DNA from: Mesorhizobium sp.
GTDB lineage: Bacteria; Pseudomonadota; Alphaproteobacteria; Rhizobiales; Rhizobiaceae
Direction: 5' to 3'
DNA length: 64,000 bases
Assembly: GCF_023954305.1 (NCBI RefSeq)
Contig: NZ_JAMLIG010000003.1
Location: forward strand, 248,001 to 312,000
How positions within the stretch are numbered: the first letter of the stretch is position 1; each line of letters starts with the position of its first letter. A program made the position numbers and the translations under genes. The notes under the pieces were generated by a model. That model worked only from the letters and a program-made list of their open reading frames with translations, was not told where the DNA came from and did no database searches. This document shows positions 50,777-59,817 of the stretch, piece by piece.

Positions 50777-51928
50777 TTACTTGGTCATCAGAGAGGAAAT
50801 GACGGAGACTTTGCCGTCCTTGAACTCGTTGACGTTGATCTGGACCTGCGACTGGTTCGAGTTGTCGAACTTGTAGGTCTGAAGCTGACCCTTGTATTCG
50901 AAGTTGCGCAGCGTCTCCGCAAGCTTTTCCGGATCGGTGCTGCCGGCCTTCTTCATGGCTTCGACCAGAAGCATCACGTTGTCATAGGCGGTGACGTTGT
51001 AGGGCAGCGCGTCGCCGCCCGTATCGGCCTTGAACTGGGCCTTGAACGCCTCGAGTTTAGGCGAGGAAGACGTCGTCGGTCCGGTGGCGATGTAGATGCC
51101 TCCCATCGACGTGCCCGCGGCCTTGACGAATGTCGGCGAAGCCCAGATGACGGCGATCGACAGGAAGGACGGCGACATCTGCAGTTCGCGGTACTGCTTG
51201 ATCATCGACACGCCGTCTTCGACGAATGCCGCGCCGATCACCGCGTCCGGCTCGGAAGCACGCACCTTGGTCAGCAGTCCGTAGAAGTCGGTCGAACCCG
51301 TATCGAAATACTCTTCGACGACGACGCTCGATCCCAGTTCCTTGGACTTGTCGTTGATCACCGCTCCGGCCGAACGACCCCAGTCGTCGTTGCGGCCGAT
51401 ATAGGCAATCTTCTTCGCGCCGCGTTCCTTGATCAGGTACTCGACCGACGGCGCAATGTTCATAACCGAGGTCAGTGTCGTGCGAAACGAGAAAGTGTTT
51501 TCCGGCGCCGTGACAGCGGGCGCTGCCGCCACGAAGGACATGGCGACGCGCTTGTTCTTCTGGGCGACCGGCACGACCGCGAGCGTGCTCGTGCTGGAAG
51601 CAGGCATCAGAAGCACCGGGACGTTGTCCTCGCCGATCAGCTTTTCAGCGCCGGCGACCGAACGTTCGGCCTTCGACTCGTCGTCTACATTGATCAGCTC
51701 GACCTTGTACTTCTCGCCGCCGATCTCGACGCCGCCCGCCTCGTTCAGCTTGCGGACCGCGTACTGGGCGCCGTCATGCGATTCCTTGCCGATCGATGCA
51801 TTCGGGCCCGAGAGAGCCAGGATGGAACCGATCTTCAGAACCTTGTCCTGGGCATAGGCAGCCGGAACCAGAGCGGTTGCGGCAAGCAGTGCCAGCGCGG
51901 TGCGCCGGGTCATCGTCATCATGGTCAT
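50777..51928 (-). CDS. ABC importer solute-binding protein (Liv/HAAT family)
   Basis: 383 residues from ATG 51928 after GGAGGAAAAAAA. The signal region TRRTALALLAATALVPAAYA (cleavage at AYA-QD) has an RR pair; the mature start is KVLKIGSILALSGPNASIG. In this operon the binding protein comes after the permease and ATPase genes, unlike the other two Liv-type operons. The 83 bases upstream contain a weak CCGGC-TGC-GCCGG stem at 51966-51978. Ligand unknown. Confidence 0.92.
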   Translation of the reverse strand: MTMMTMTRRTALALLAATALVPAAYAQDKVLKIGSILALSGPNASIGKESHDGAQYAVRKLNEAGGVEIGGEKYKVELINVDDESKAERSVAGAEKLIGEDNVPVLLMPASSTSTLAVVPVAQKNKRVAMSFVAAAPAVTAPENTFSFRTTLTSVMNIAPSVEYLIKERGAKKIAYIGRNDDWGRSAGAVINDKSKELGSSVVVEEYFDTGSTDFYGLLTKVRASEPDAVIGAAFVEDGVSMIKQYRELQMSPSFLSIAVIWASPTFVKAAGTSMGGIYIATGPTTSSSPKLEAFKAQFKADTGGDALPYNVTAYDNVMLLVEAMKKAGSTDPEKLAETLRNFEYKGQLQTYKFDNSNQSQVQINVNEFKDGKVSVISSLMTK

Positions 51929-52011
51929 TTTTTTTCCTCCAATGAACCACACTTGTGACTGCCCGCCGGCTGCGCCGGTCAGGCAGGTATGCGAAACGTT
52001 CTCGGCAGCTT

Positions 52012-52725
52012 TCAGCTCACATGGCCGCCGAGGTAGCTCTCCTTCACGGCCGGGTCCTCCAGCAGTTCGCTGCCTGTGCCGGCGCGGGTGACGCGGCCCG
52101 TGGCCAGCACGTAGGCGCGATGCGCGAGCCTAAGCGCCATGCGCGCATTCTGTTCGACCAGCAGGATCGTGGTGCCGGCCTTGTTGAGATCCGTGATGAT
52201 GTGGCCAAGCTGCTGCACGATCGCCGGCGCCAAGCCGAGCGAGGGTTCGTCCAGCATGAGCAGGCGCGGACGGCTCATGAGCGCGCGTCCGATCGCCAGC
52301 ATCTGCTGCTGGCCACCAGAGAGGGAGCCTCCGGGCAGTTTCAGGCGTTCCCGCAGGATGGGGAATGTGACTAGCACCTGCTCCAGATCATCTGCCACGC
52401 CGGAACGTCTGTCGCGGTAGTAGGCGCCGAGGTCCAGGTTCTCGCGTACGGTCATTTCCGGAAATACATGCCGGCCTTCCGGCACCAGCGCGACGCCGCG
52501 CTGCACCAGGGTCGACGACGGCAGACCCGAGGTGACGGCGCCGTCGTAGGTAACCGTCCCCGAGCGGGGCTTCAGAATGCCGCAGACCGTCTTCAGGAGC
52601 GTCGACTTGCCCGCTCCGTTGGCGCCGATCACCGTGACGACCTCGCCCTGGTCGACGCGCATGGAGATGCCGTGGAGCGCTTCGACCGCGCCGTACGAGA
52701 CCCGCAGGTCGCTGACCTCAAGCAT
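52012..52725 (-). CDS. ABC importer ATP-binding protein, LivF type
   Basis: 237 residues. Walker A GANGAGKSTLLK, signature LSGGQQQMLAIGRAL, Walker B LLMLDEPSLGLAP and Q in the switch position (LLVEQNARMA). Overlaps the LivG gene by 8 bases. Part of the importer encoded 50777-55333. Confidence 0.93.
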   Translation of the reverse strand: MLEVSDLRVSYGAVEALHGISMRVDQGEVVTVIGANGAGKSTLLKTVCGILKPRSGTVTYDGAVTSGLPSSTLVQRGVALVPEGRHVFPEMTVRENLDLGAYYRDRRSGVADDLEQVLVTFPILRERLKLPGGSLSGGQQQMLAIGRALMSRPRLLMLDEPSLGLAPAIVQQLGHIITDLNKAGTTILLVEQNARMALRLAHRAYVLATGRVTRAGTGSELLEDPAVKESYLGGHVS

Positions 52726-53497
52726 CCTCGTCAGTCCCGAGATAGGCTTCGATTACACGCTCATTGACGCGAATCTCCGCAGGCGTCCCCTCCGCGATCT
52801 TGGCGCCCTGGTCGAGCACAACGATGCGATCGCAAACCCCCATGACGGCAGCCATATCATGTTCGACCAGCAGCACCGTCACGCCCTGCTCTCGGATCCG
52901 GCGGACCATTTGGGCGGCATCGGCGGTCTCGCGCGGATTCATTCCGGCGAAAGGCTCGTCCAACAGGAGAAGCCTCGGCTTCAGCGCCAGCGCGAGGCCG
53001 ATGCCGAGCAGGCTCTGATGGGCATAAGCCAGCGAGCCCGCTTCCTCGTCTGCTTGGCTCGCGAGCCCCACGAAATCCAGGATGCGTGCGGACTCAATGT
53101 CGATCGACTGATGCACGGCGCGTGCGCGGGCAAGGTTCAGCCAGTCTTCCCAGAAGCCGAGCTTGGCCCCGGCAAGAAGGGCCGTCTGAATGTTGCCGAC
53201 AACCGTAAGTTTCGGAAAAATGCGCGTTCCTTGAAAAGTCCGCGCAACGCCAAGCGCAGCGATACGATCCGGGCGCATGCCTGTGATGCGCTTGCCGGAA
53301 AGATGAACGTCTCCGGCCGTCAGCGGAAACCGTCCGGAGATCAGGTTGAAAGTGGTCGTCTTGCCGGCCCCGTTCGGCCCGATCAGGCCGAGAATTTCGC
53401 CCTCGCGCACGAAGAGGGACACATCGTTGACAGCGCGTACGCCGCCAAACTGCTTTGCGATGCGCTCCACTGTGAGAAGAGGGGTTTCAACCGGCAT
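52718..53497 (-). CDS. ABC importer ATP-binding protein, LivG type
   Basis: 259 residues from ATG 53497, preceded by GGGAGG; an in-frame start 21 bases earlier lacks one. Walker A GPNGAGKTTT, LAYAHQSLLGIGLAL as LivG-type signature, LLLLDEPFAGMN and LVEHDMAAV. Overlaps LivM by 11 bases and LivF by 8. Confidence 0.93.
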   Translation of the reverse strand: MPVETPLLTVERIAKQFGGVRAVNDVSLFVREGEILGLIGPNGAGKTTTFNLISGRFPLTAGDVHLSGKRITGMRPDRIAALGVARTFQGTRIFPKLTVVGNIQTALLAGAKLGFWEDWLNLARARAVHQSIDIESARILDFVGLASQADEEAGSLAYAHQSLLGIGLALALKPRLLLLDEPFAGMNPRETADAAQMVRRIREQGVTVLLVEHDMAAVMGVCDRIVVLDQGAKIAEGTPAEIRVNERVIEAYLGTDEDA

Positions 53498-54464
53498 GAT
53501 CGCCCTCCCCCTTCGCATCGAGACTCTTCGACGGGGTAGGCATCAGCCAGCCGCGGACGACGCCAACCAGCCCGATCAACCCGCCCGGCGCGAACAAGGT
53601 CACGATGATCAGAAGCGCACCCATCATCGCCGGTCGGAAATGGCTGGTGAAACTCAGATACTCGGGAACATAGACGAGGAAGACCGCGCCGATCAGCGGG
53701 CCGACGAGCGTGCCAACACCACCAACCACGACCATGACGATCATGTCCACGGAAGCGAAAAGCGTGAACTGGCTGGGTGCCAGGATCGACAGGAATGGTC
53801 CGAGCAGAAGCCCCCCCAACCCCGCGACGAATGCACCGATGCACAGGCCGATCACCTTGCTCCGCATCACAGGTATCCCGACGAACTCGGCGAGAAGTTC
53901 GTCCTCGCGCACGGCAATCAGCATGCGTCCGGTACGGCTCCTGACCAGGCGCCACAGCGCGAGCAGGCAGACAGCGAGAACGACGAGAGCGAGGAAGTAG
54001 AACGATCGCTTGGTTTCAAAGGACAGGCCGAGAATGGGCTCCGGCGGCATGATCCCCTTCAAGCCGAGCGGACCGTTTGTGACATCCTGCCAGTTGGCAA
54101 TGACCAGGCGCGTGATCTCCGCGAAGGCCAGCATGACGAGAATGAAGAAGGGGCCCTTCAGCCGCAGGGTCAGAAGGCCGACCAGCGCGGCAATAATGAC
54201 AACCGCCGCCAGAGCCACGGGAGCGGCCAGCCAGAAATCCACCCCGTAGCGCTGGCGAAGGATGGAGCAGGTATAGGCGCTGATCGCGACAAACGCGGCC
54301 TGGCCGAGGTTGATCTGACCGACGAACCCGAGGACCAGCCCCATGCTCAAGGCCAAGATCGCCCAAATCAGGGTCAGCGTGAGCAGATAGGTCTGGTAGT
54401 CGCCGAGCAATGATGGCGCCGCGATCATGATCGCCGCAAGGATGATGAGGGCCACGATCCTCAT
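53487..54464 (-). CDS. ABC importer permease, LivM type
   Basis: 325 residues. LivM features: FVGQINLGQAAFVAISAYT, the coupling loop GRMLIAVREDELLAEFVGI and MVVVGGVGTLVGPLIG; about nine hydrophobic helices and a polar C-terminal tail. The start overlaps the LivH stop by 4 bases. Confidence 0.92.
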   Translation of the reverse strand: MRIVALIILAAIMIAAPSLLGDYQTYLLTLTLIWAILALSMGLVLGFVGQINLGQAAFVAISAYTCSILRQRYGVDFWLAAPVALAAVVIIAALVGLLTLRLKGPFFILVMLAFAEITRLVIANWQDVTNGPLGLKGIMPPEPILGLSFETKRSFYFLALVVLAVCLLALWRLVRSRTGRMLIAVREDELLAEFVGIPVMRSKVIGLCIGAFVAGLGGLLLGPFLSILAPSQFTLFASVDMIVMVVVGGVGTLVGPLIGAVFLVYVPEYLSFTSHFRPAMMGALLIIVTLFAPGGLIGLVGVVRGWLMPTPSKSLDAKGEGDHAG

Positions 54465-55333
54465 CGCGAACGTCCGAAAAGCCCAGCCGGGCGCAGCAAG
54501 AGGACGCCGATCAGCAGCATGAAGGTGAAGACGTCCTTGAAGGCAAACGAGATATAGGCGCCTGCGAGATTCTCGATCAGTCCGATGGCCAGGCCACCGA
54601 CGATGGCGCCGGGGACGCTGCCGAGACCGCCGAAGATGACGATGACAAAAGCCTTCAGCAGCGGCGCGCCACCCATATGCGGCTCAACTGCATAGAGGGC
54701 GCCAAGCAGGCTGCCGGCCGCACAGGCCATGGCACCCGAGACGGCGAAGACGAATGCGATGATGCGATCGGTGTTCAACCCGATCGCCAGCGCGCCTTCG
54801 CGGTTCTGCGCGATGGCGCGCAGCGCCTTGCCGATATTGGTCCTGTAGAGGATCCAGTACAGCGCAAGGACGAGAACAGCCATGACGCCGATAACCACGA
54901 GGCGCTGGTTCGTCATCACGACGTCGCCGACTATCTGGATCCCGGTGACGCCCATGTCGATCTGGCGCGGCGCGGTGCCCCAGATGATGACCGCGGCTTC
55001 ACGCAAGATGTAAAGCAGCCCGAGAGTCACAAGGATCACCTGCAACTCGCCCTGGAGGGAGGTATAGGCGCCGCGGAGCAGCGGGCGCAGCGTCAGCAGG
55101 AACATGATCACGCTGAGAACGGCGATTCCAACCATGGCAACGGGCAGAGCCGCATAGAATGGCAGTCCCGACCACATCATGATCGTCAGCGTGAAGAAGG
55201 CACCCAGCATCAGCAGTTCGCCATACGCGAAGTTCACAACCCGGGCCGCACCGAAGATCAGCGTGAATCCGAGCGCCGACAGCGCATAGATGCTGCCAAG
55301 AACCAGGCCGTTGGCGAGCTGCTGGGCGAGCAT
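54461..55333 (-). CDS. ABC importer permease, LivH type
   Basis: 290 residues. LivH features: GLVLGSIYALSALGFTLIFGA, VVNFAYGELLMLGAFF and the loop LRAIAQNREGALAIGLN. First gene of the operon LivH-LivM-LivG-LivF-binding protein-enoyl-CoA hydratase-EthD. The promoter with operator lies 77-118 bases upstream. Confidence 0.92.
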   Translation of the reverse strand: MLAQQLANGLVLGSIYALSALGFTLIFGAARVVNFAYGELLMLGAFFTLTIMMWSGLPFYAALPVAMVGIAVLSVIMFLLTLRPLLRGAYTSLQGELQVILVTLGLLYILREAAVIIWGTAPRQIDMGVTGIQIVGDVVMTNQRLVVIGVMAVLVLALYWILYRTNIGKALRAIAQNREGALAIGLNTDRIIAFVFAVSGAMACAAGSLLGALYAVEPHMGGAPLLKAFVIVIFGGLGSVPGAIVGGLAIGLIENLAGAYISFAFKDVFTFMLLIGVLLLRPAGLFGRSR

Positions 55334-55409
55334 CAGGGTCCCGCCGATCGGTTGGAGTATCTGATCATCGTGGGGCTTCCTCCCGAAGCCATACGCGGAT
55401 AGTAGAACC

Positions 55410-55451
55410 CGAATATTTTTCGCATTTTATGAATTTTCGGCCCGATGTCAA
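55410..55451 (-). promoter_or_regulatory. Promoter and CGAA-N5-TTCG operator for the fourth importer operon
   Basis: Minus strand: perfect -35 TTGACA (55446-55451), 16-base spacer, -10 TAAAAT (55424-55429), then CGAA-TATTT-TTCG (forward, 55410-55422) over the expected start point. The 13-base operator is identical to the one at 41392-41404. Confidence 0.8.
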
Positions 55452-55464
55452 CGCTCGCCTGCTG

Positions 55465-56439
55465 CTAATCTAGGCTCCGTGCTCGCTCTCGATCCAAGTC
55501 TGGCGCAAGCGGATCAACTTCCTCCGGACTGCTGACGATTGCGCGGTCGAAAATCGGATCTCCGGGATCGTGGATGAAGCGCTCGACCAGCCTTGCCATG
55601 AGCGCCGGCGCGTCATGTTGAAGATTGTGCCCTGTCGCCGGCACGCCGAGCCGCTTCACATTCGGCACCAGCGCGGCGCGCCGATCGAGTTCGCCGGGCA
55701 CCGATGTCGCCGCATGTGGCCGTTTGTCCTCCGAATGAATCCAGAGCAGCGGCGCGCTGATCGCGGACCATATGCGTCCCCATTCCTCCATCGAGTGGAG
55801 CGTCGGCAGGGCCATTTGGTGCGATGGGTCGAAGCGCCAGCGCCGACCTCCGCCGCCATTGTCGGTAGTGGCGTGCTGCGCCAGGAACATCGCCTGTTCC
55901 CTGGACAATCGCGCATTGCCCTTCATCAGGCGGTCGGCAACGGCGTCGATGCTTGGATAGCTGCCATGGTCGCGGGCTCGCTTGGGGATCGACAGCAACC
56001 GCGTCAGGATCGTCCGGACGTCGACGGGCACTAGGTTCGTCAGCGGCCCGAACCCGTCGAGCGAGATCAGATGGCTGACCCGCTCCGGCGCAAGCCCGGC
56101 ATAAACGCTGGCGATGTTTCCCCCGAGACTATGCCCCACCATCGGGACAGCCGCCTGCGGGAACAGGGTGTCCATCAGCGCATCGAGATCGGCGACGAAC
56201 TCATGGAACCAGTAGCCCTGCATCACCCATTGCGAGTGACCGTGGCCCCGCCAGTCGGGGGCGATGACGTTCCAGTCGTCAGCCAGGTGCTCAACCATGA
56301 ACTGGAACGTGATGGAACTATCCTGCGTTCCATGCAGGAATACGATGGGTCGCCCACTGTCACGTCCCCACTTGCGGATGGAGTAGCGGACGCCTCGAAC
56401 GACGACCTCCCCCCTCCGCGACGGAACAGGCTTGAGCAT
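55465..56439 (-). CDS. Alpha/beta-hydrolase
   Basis: 324 residues. IVFLHGTQDSS (oxyanion-hole HG), nucleophile elbow VGHSLGGNIAS, DWRGHGHSQW and a C-terminal histidine in ATGHNLQHDAP make a complete hydrolase triad. Similar enzymes hydrolyse meta-cleavage products, lactones or thioesters. Its ATG overlaps the stop of the zinc dehydrogenase gene by 1 base, so it is the last gene of the operon entering from the right edge. No clear terminator is seen before the promoter at 55410-55451. Confidence 0.88.
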   Translation of the reverse strand: MLKPVPSRRGEVVVRGVRYSIRKWGRDSGRPIVFLHGTQDSSITFQFMVEHLADDWNVIAPDWRGHGHSQWVMQGYWFHEFVADLDALMDTLFPQAAVPMVGHSLGGNIASVYAGLAPERVSHLISLDGFGPLTNLVPVDVRTILTRLLSIPKRARDHGSYPSIDAVADRLMKGNARLSREQAMFLAQHATTDNGGGGRRWRFDPSHQMALPTLHSMEEWGRIWSAISAPLLWIHSEDKRPHAATSVPGELDRRAALVPNVKRLGVPATGHNLQHDAPALMARLVERFIHDPGDPIFDRAIVSSPEEVDPLAPDLDRERARSLD

Positions 56440-57479
56440 CAGTCGTCGCCACCGGCATGCGTGAGCACGACTCGCCCGGAGGTCGAGCGGTCTTCCATCA
56501 TCCGGTGGGCGCGCGCTGCTTCCTCCACCGGCACGAAGGCGGCGATCTCCGGCTCGATCTCGCCGCGCGCGACGAGGTCGATCACCTTCTTCAGGTCGGC
56601 CAGCGTTGCGTGCGCGCTGCCGATGAAATCCAGCTCCTTGAGGATGGACATGGCCGGATTGAGCGGCACGCTGCCGGGATCGACATTGCCGACGATCACC
56701 ATGCGGCCGCCTGCCTTGAGCGACCGGACCGAAGAGTTGAAAGTCGGCTTACCGGCGATCTCGATCACCGCGTCGGCGCCCTCGCTGCCCGTCAGATCGC
56801 GGACTTCCTTGTAGAACGCCATGTCGGGCGCCACGATCACTTCGGCGGCGCCAGCCTCGCGCAGGCGCGCAACCTTCGATTCCGACGAGGAAATCGCGAT
56901 CGTCTTCAGGCCGAGGAGCCTTGCGAGCTTGACGGTGTGAATGCCGACGCCACCGCTGGCAGCCGTGATGACGACCGTGTCGTTCAGTTGCAGCGATGCA
57001 CGGCGCAAGGCGTGGAACCCGGTTCCGATTGCGCAACTCAGGACAGCGGCAACCTTCAACGGAATGCTCGACGGCACAATCGTTGCGTTGCGTTCGGAGG
57101 CGATAACGAATTCGCCGTAGCCCCCGGAAATGTCCTCGCCGTAAAAACCAGGCCCCGACACACACAGGTTCTCGCGGCCCGAACGACACAGACTGCAAAG
57201 CCCACACGGGATGCGCTGGATGACCGCGACCCGGTCACCTGCCTTGAAGCGCGTTACCAGCCGGCCTGTCTCGACGACTGTGCCGGCAATCTCATGCCCC
57301 ATCACGGCAGGCAGCTTGGTATGGGGGAAATGTCCTCCGCGGTTGAGCAGGTCGTGCCCGCACACGCCGCAGGCCGCGACCTTCACCAGCATCTGATCGG
57401 CCGCCGGCACCGGCCGAGCGACTTCTTCGCATTTGAAAACGTCGGGGCCACCAAAGCCCGGCAGAACAACCGCGCGCAT
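56439..57479 (-). CDS. Zinc-binding alcohol dehydrogenase (MDR family)
   Basis: 346 residues from ATG 57479. Catalytic zinc site CGVCGHD with GHE, the structural zinc lobe CGLCSLCRSGRENLC (four cysteines), and the Rossmann motif ITAASGGVGIHTVKLA. Likely acts on a hydroxyacyl-CoA or alcohol intermediate of the beta-oxidation-type pathway; relatives include 6-hydroxycyclohex-1-ene-carbonyl-CoA dehydrogenase. 1-base overlaps with both neighbours (TGATG). Confidence 0.9.
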   Translation of the reverse strand: MRAVVLPGFGGPDVFKCEEVARPVPAADQMLVKVAACGVCGHDLLNRGGHFPHTKLPAVMGHEIAGTVVETGRLVTRFKAGDRVAVIQRIPCGLCSLCRSGRENLCVSGPGFYGEDISGGYGEFVIASERNATIVPSSIPLKVAAVLSCAIGTGFHALRRASLQLNDTVVITAASGGVGIHTVKLARLLGLKTIAISSSESKVARLREAGAAEVIVAPDMAFYKEVRDLTGSEGADAVIEIAGKPTFNSSVRSLKAGGRMVIVGNVDPGSVPLNPAMSILKELDFIGSAHATLADLKKVIDLVARGEIEPEIAAFVPVEEAARAHRMMEDRSTSGRVVLTHAGGDD

Positions 57480-58618
57480 CAGTTCATTCCAATTCCAAGT
57501 TCGTCGATCGTTTCGGCCAGCACGCGCTCGCGGTGGTAGGCCGCGTCTCCATACGAATACTCGAGGACCTTGGCGCGGCGGAGGTAGAAGTGCAGGCCGA
57601 GTTCCCAGGTGAAGCCCATGCCGCCATGGATCTGCACGCCTTCGTTGCAGACGAATCTCGACGTGTCGCCGCAATAGGACTTCGCCATGGAGACGGCTCG
57701 GGCGCGGTCTGGCGCTTCCTCGGCTAGTGCCCAAGCGGCGTAGTAGGCGGCGGAGCGGCTGGCGTCGATCGCGACGGCCATGTCGGCACACCGATGCTTA
57801 ATCGCCTGGAACGACCCGATCTGCTTGCCGAACTGCGTGCGCTGCTTGGCGTATTCGACCGATGTGTCGAGCACCTTGCCGGAAATGCCGGTCATCATCG
57901 TCGCGGCAATGACGCCGCCCGCGTCGAGCAGCCGCGTTACCGATGCATCGGTCGGCTCGCCGCCGACGATGTCGTCTCGAACGACGGCCACCGAATCGAG
58001 GTCGAGCTCATGGAAGCGGCTGGAGGGATCGAGCGTCGAATGCTCGCGCAGGGAGACGCCGGCGCGATCGGGCTCGATGAGAGCCAGGCCGAGCGGGCCG
58101 TCTTCGCTGAACCTTGCGGCGAGCATGATGAAGTCCGCAGTCGCGGCATGCGGAACCAGCACCTTGCGCCCGCTGATGCTCCAGCCGTTGCCGGACGGCA
58201 CCGCGGTCACCGCGATATCCGTCGGGTCGTAGCCAGCCTCAGCCTCGGCGATTGCCGGCACGATCTTCAGCTTGCCTTCTGCAATCAGTGGCAACAGGCG
58301 CTGCTTCTGTTCATCGGTTCCAAAACGCACGATCGCGTCGGTCGCCGTCAGCGTCTCGCCGACAGGCGCCGGCACGAGGGCGCGGCCGTATTCTTCCAGC
58401 ACAAGCGAGAGGTCGACGAAGCCCAGCCCCATGCCGCCATGCTCTTCCGGCACCAGCAAGGAGAATGTCCCGTTCTCCGCGAGCCGGTCCCAGAGTTCGC
58501 GATCGAGGCCGTCACCGACCAGGAGCTTGCGCAGCCTGTCGAGGTCGTAGTTCTTGTCGAGCAAGCCTCGCGTCGTCTCCTGGAACTTGTACTGTTCGTC
58601 GCTGAAGTCGAAATCCAT
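57479..58618 (-). CDS. Acyl-CoA dehydrogenase (smaller subunit of a pair)
   Basis: 379 residues. Acyl-CoA dehydrogenase fold with LVPEEHGGMGLGFVDLSLV, the FAD segment QRTQFGKQIGSFQAIKH and QIHGGMGFTWELGLHFYLR near the end. It lies 6 bases after a second acyl-CoA dehydrogenase gene. Such adjacent unequal pairs often form alpha2beta2 enzymes, known from cholesterol side-chain and bile acid degradation, acting on bulky acyl-CoA. Whether this one keeps its own active site is not evident. Confidence 0.88.
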   Translation of the reverse strand: MDFDFSDEQYKFQETTRGLLDKNYDLDRLRKLLVGDGLDRELWDRLAENGTFSLLVPEEHGGMGLGFVDLSLVLEEYGRALVPAPVGETLTATDAIVRFGTDEQKQRLLPLIAEGKLKIVPAIAEAEAGYDPTDIAVTAVPSGNGWSISGRKVLVPHAATADFIMLAARFSEDGPLGLALIEPDRAGVSLREHSTLDPSSRFHELDLDSVAVVRDDIVGGEPTDASVTRLLDAGGVIAATMMTGISGKVLDTSVEYAKQRTQFGKQIGSFQAIKHRCADMAVAIDASRSAAYYAAWALAEEAPDRARAVSMAKSYCGDTSRFVCNEGVQIHGGMGFTWELGLHFYLRRAKVLEYSYGDAAYHRERVLAETIDELGIGMN

Positions 58619-58624
58619 GACGAC

Positions 58625-59815
58625 CTACTTGGGAAGGCCGAGCACGCGCTCGGCGATGATGTTCCGCTGGATCTCCGAAGACCCGGAATAGATGGTGAAA
58701 GCCTTCGATCGCAGGAAGCTCAACTGAAACCGCCCCTCGCCCGGCGAGAGCGGATCGCCGCCATCCAGCGGCGCGAGCGGCCCCAGCGCCTCGAGCGCCG
58801 TCTCGTACATGTTCTGAGTCACATGGCTCCAATAGAGCTTGTTCATGGATGCTTCGGGTCCCCGTGGCTTGCCCTTCAGCGCCTTCGAGAAGGCGCGCAG
58901 GCAGTTCAGCCGCATTACCTCGATCTCGACCACCGACTTCGCCAGCTTCTGCCTGACAGTCGGGTCATCGATCGCCGTCCCCTTGCCACGCTTCAGCGTC
59001 GCCGCCGTCTCGATCAGCGCGTCGAGTTCCTGCTTGAAATGGATCTGCCGACCGAGCGCGTCTTCCGGACCGCGCTCATAGGCGAGCGTTGTCATGGCGA
59101 TCTTCCAGCCGCCGTTCAGGTCGCCGACGAGATTGGCGACCGGAACCTTCACATTGTCGAAAAAGGTCTCGTTGAACTCGCTCTCGCCCGAAATCTGCCT
59201 CAGCGGGCGGATCGAGATGCCGGGCGTCGACATGTCGACGAGGAGGAAGGAAATGCCCTGATGCTTGGGCAGATCCGTGTCGGTGCGCGCCAGCAGGATG
59301 CACCACTGGGCGTATTGCGCGAAACTCGTCCAGATTTTCTGGCCGTTGATGACGAAATGGTCGCCTTCGCGTACCGCGCGACAGCGGATCGAAGCGAGGT
59401 CTGAACCGGCATTCGGCTCCGAGAAGCCCTGGCACCAGACTTCCTCGCCAGAGATGATCTTGGGAAGATAACGCTGGCGCTGTTCCTCTGAACCGTGATG
59501 CAGGAGCGTCGTGGCGACGAGGTTGCGGCCGATTATGTTCAGACCTTCGGGAGCGCGGGCGCGCGCCATCTCCTCTGCGAAGATCGCCTGCTCGACGAGG
59601 CTCGCGCCGCGTCCGCCATACTTGACCGGCCATGCGATGCCGTTCCAGCCGCCGGCGTACAGCTTGCCCTCCCAGTCGAGACGGAACATAGCGTTCTCAT
59701 CCTCGTCTTCGGGCCCGAAAACCGTCTCACCCCAGCCAGCCGGCAGGTTGGCCGCCAGCCAGGCGCGCAACTCGTCGCGGAATGCGGCGTCCTTGGCGCT
59801 GTAGGTAAAATCCAT
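58625..59815 (-). CDS. Acyl-CoA dehydrogenase (larger subunit of a pair)
   Basis: 396 residues. Landmarks: WPVKYGGRGASLVEQAIFAEE, WCQGFSEPNAGSDLASIRCR, GQKIWTSFAQYAQWCILL and the C-terminal SGSSEIQRNIIAERVLGLPK. Very like FadE-type proteins of steroid and terpenoid catabolism. Forms a likely heteromer with the product of the next gene (6-base gap). Preceded by the enoyl-CoA hydratase gene (2-base gap). Confidence 0.9.
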   Translation of the reverse strand: MDFTYSAKDAAFRDELRAWLAANLPAGWGETVFGPEDEDENAMFRLDWEGKLYAGGWNGIAWPVKYGGRGASLVEQAIFAEEMARARAPEGLNIIGRNLVATTLLHHGSEEQRQRYLPKIISGEEVWCQGFSEPNAGSDLASIRCRAVREGDHFVINGQKIWTSFAQYAQWCILLARTDTDLPKHQGISFLLVDMSTPGISIRPLRQISGESEFNETFFDNVKVPVANLVGDLNGGWKIAMTTLAYERGPEDALGRQIHFKQELDALIETAATLKRGKGTAIDDPTVRQKLAKSVVEIEVMRLNCLRAFSKALKGKPRGPEASMNKLYWSHVTQNMYETALEALGPLAPLDGGDPLSPGEGRFQLSFLRSKAFTIYSGSSEIQRNIIAERVLGLPK

Positions 59816-59817
59816 TG

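Noticed and set aside
51966..51978. CCGGC-TGC-GCCGG stem upstream of the binding-protein gene at 50777
   Set aside because: Only 5 bp of stem with poor extension; too weak to call a terminator or regulatory hairpin.
57794..59404. 536-codon plus-strand open frame opposite the acyl-CoA dehydrogenase genes
   Set aside because: Antisense shadow; the minus-strand frames carry complete conserved enzymes.
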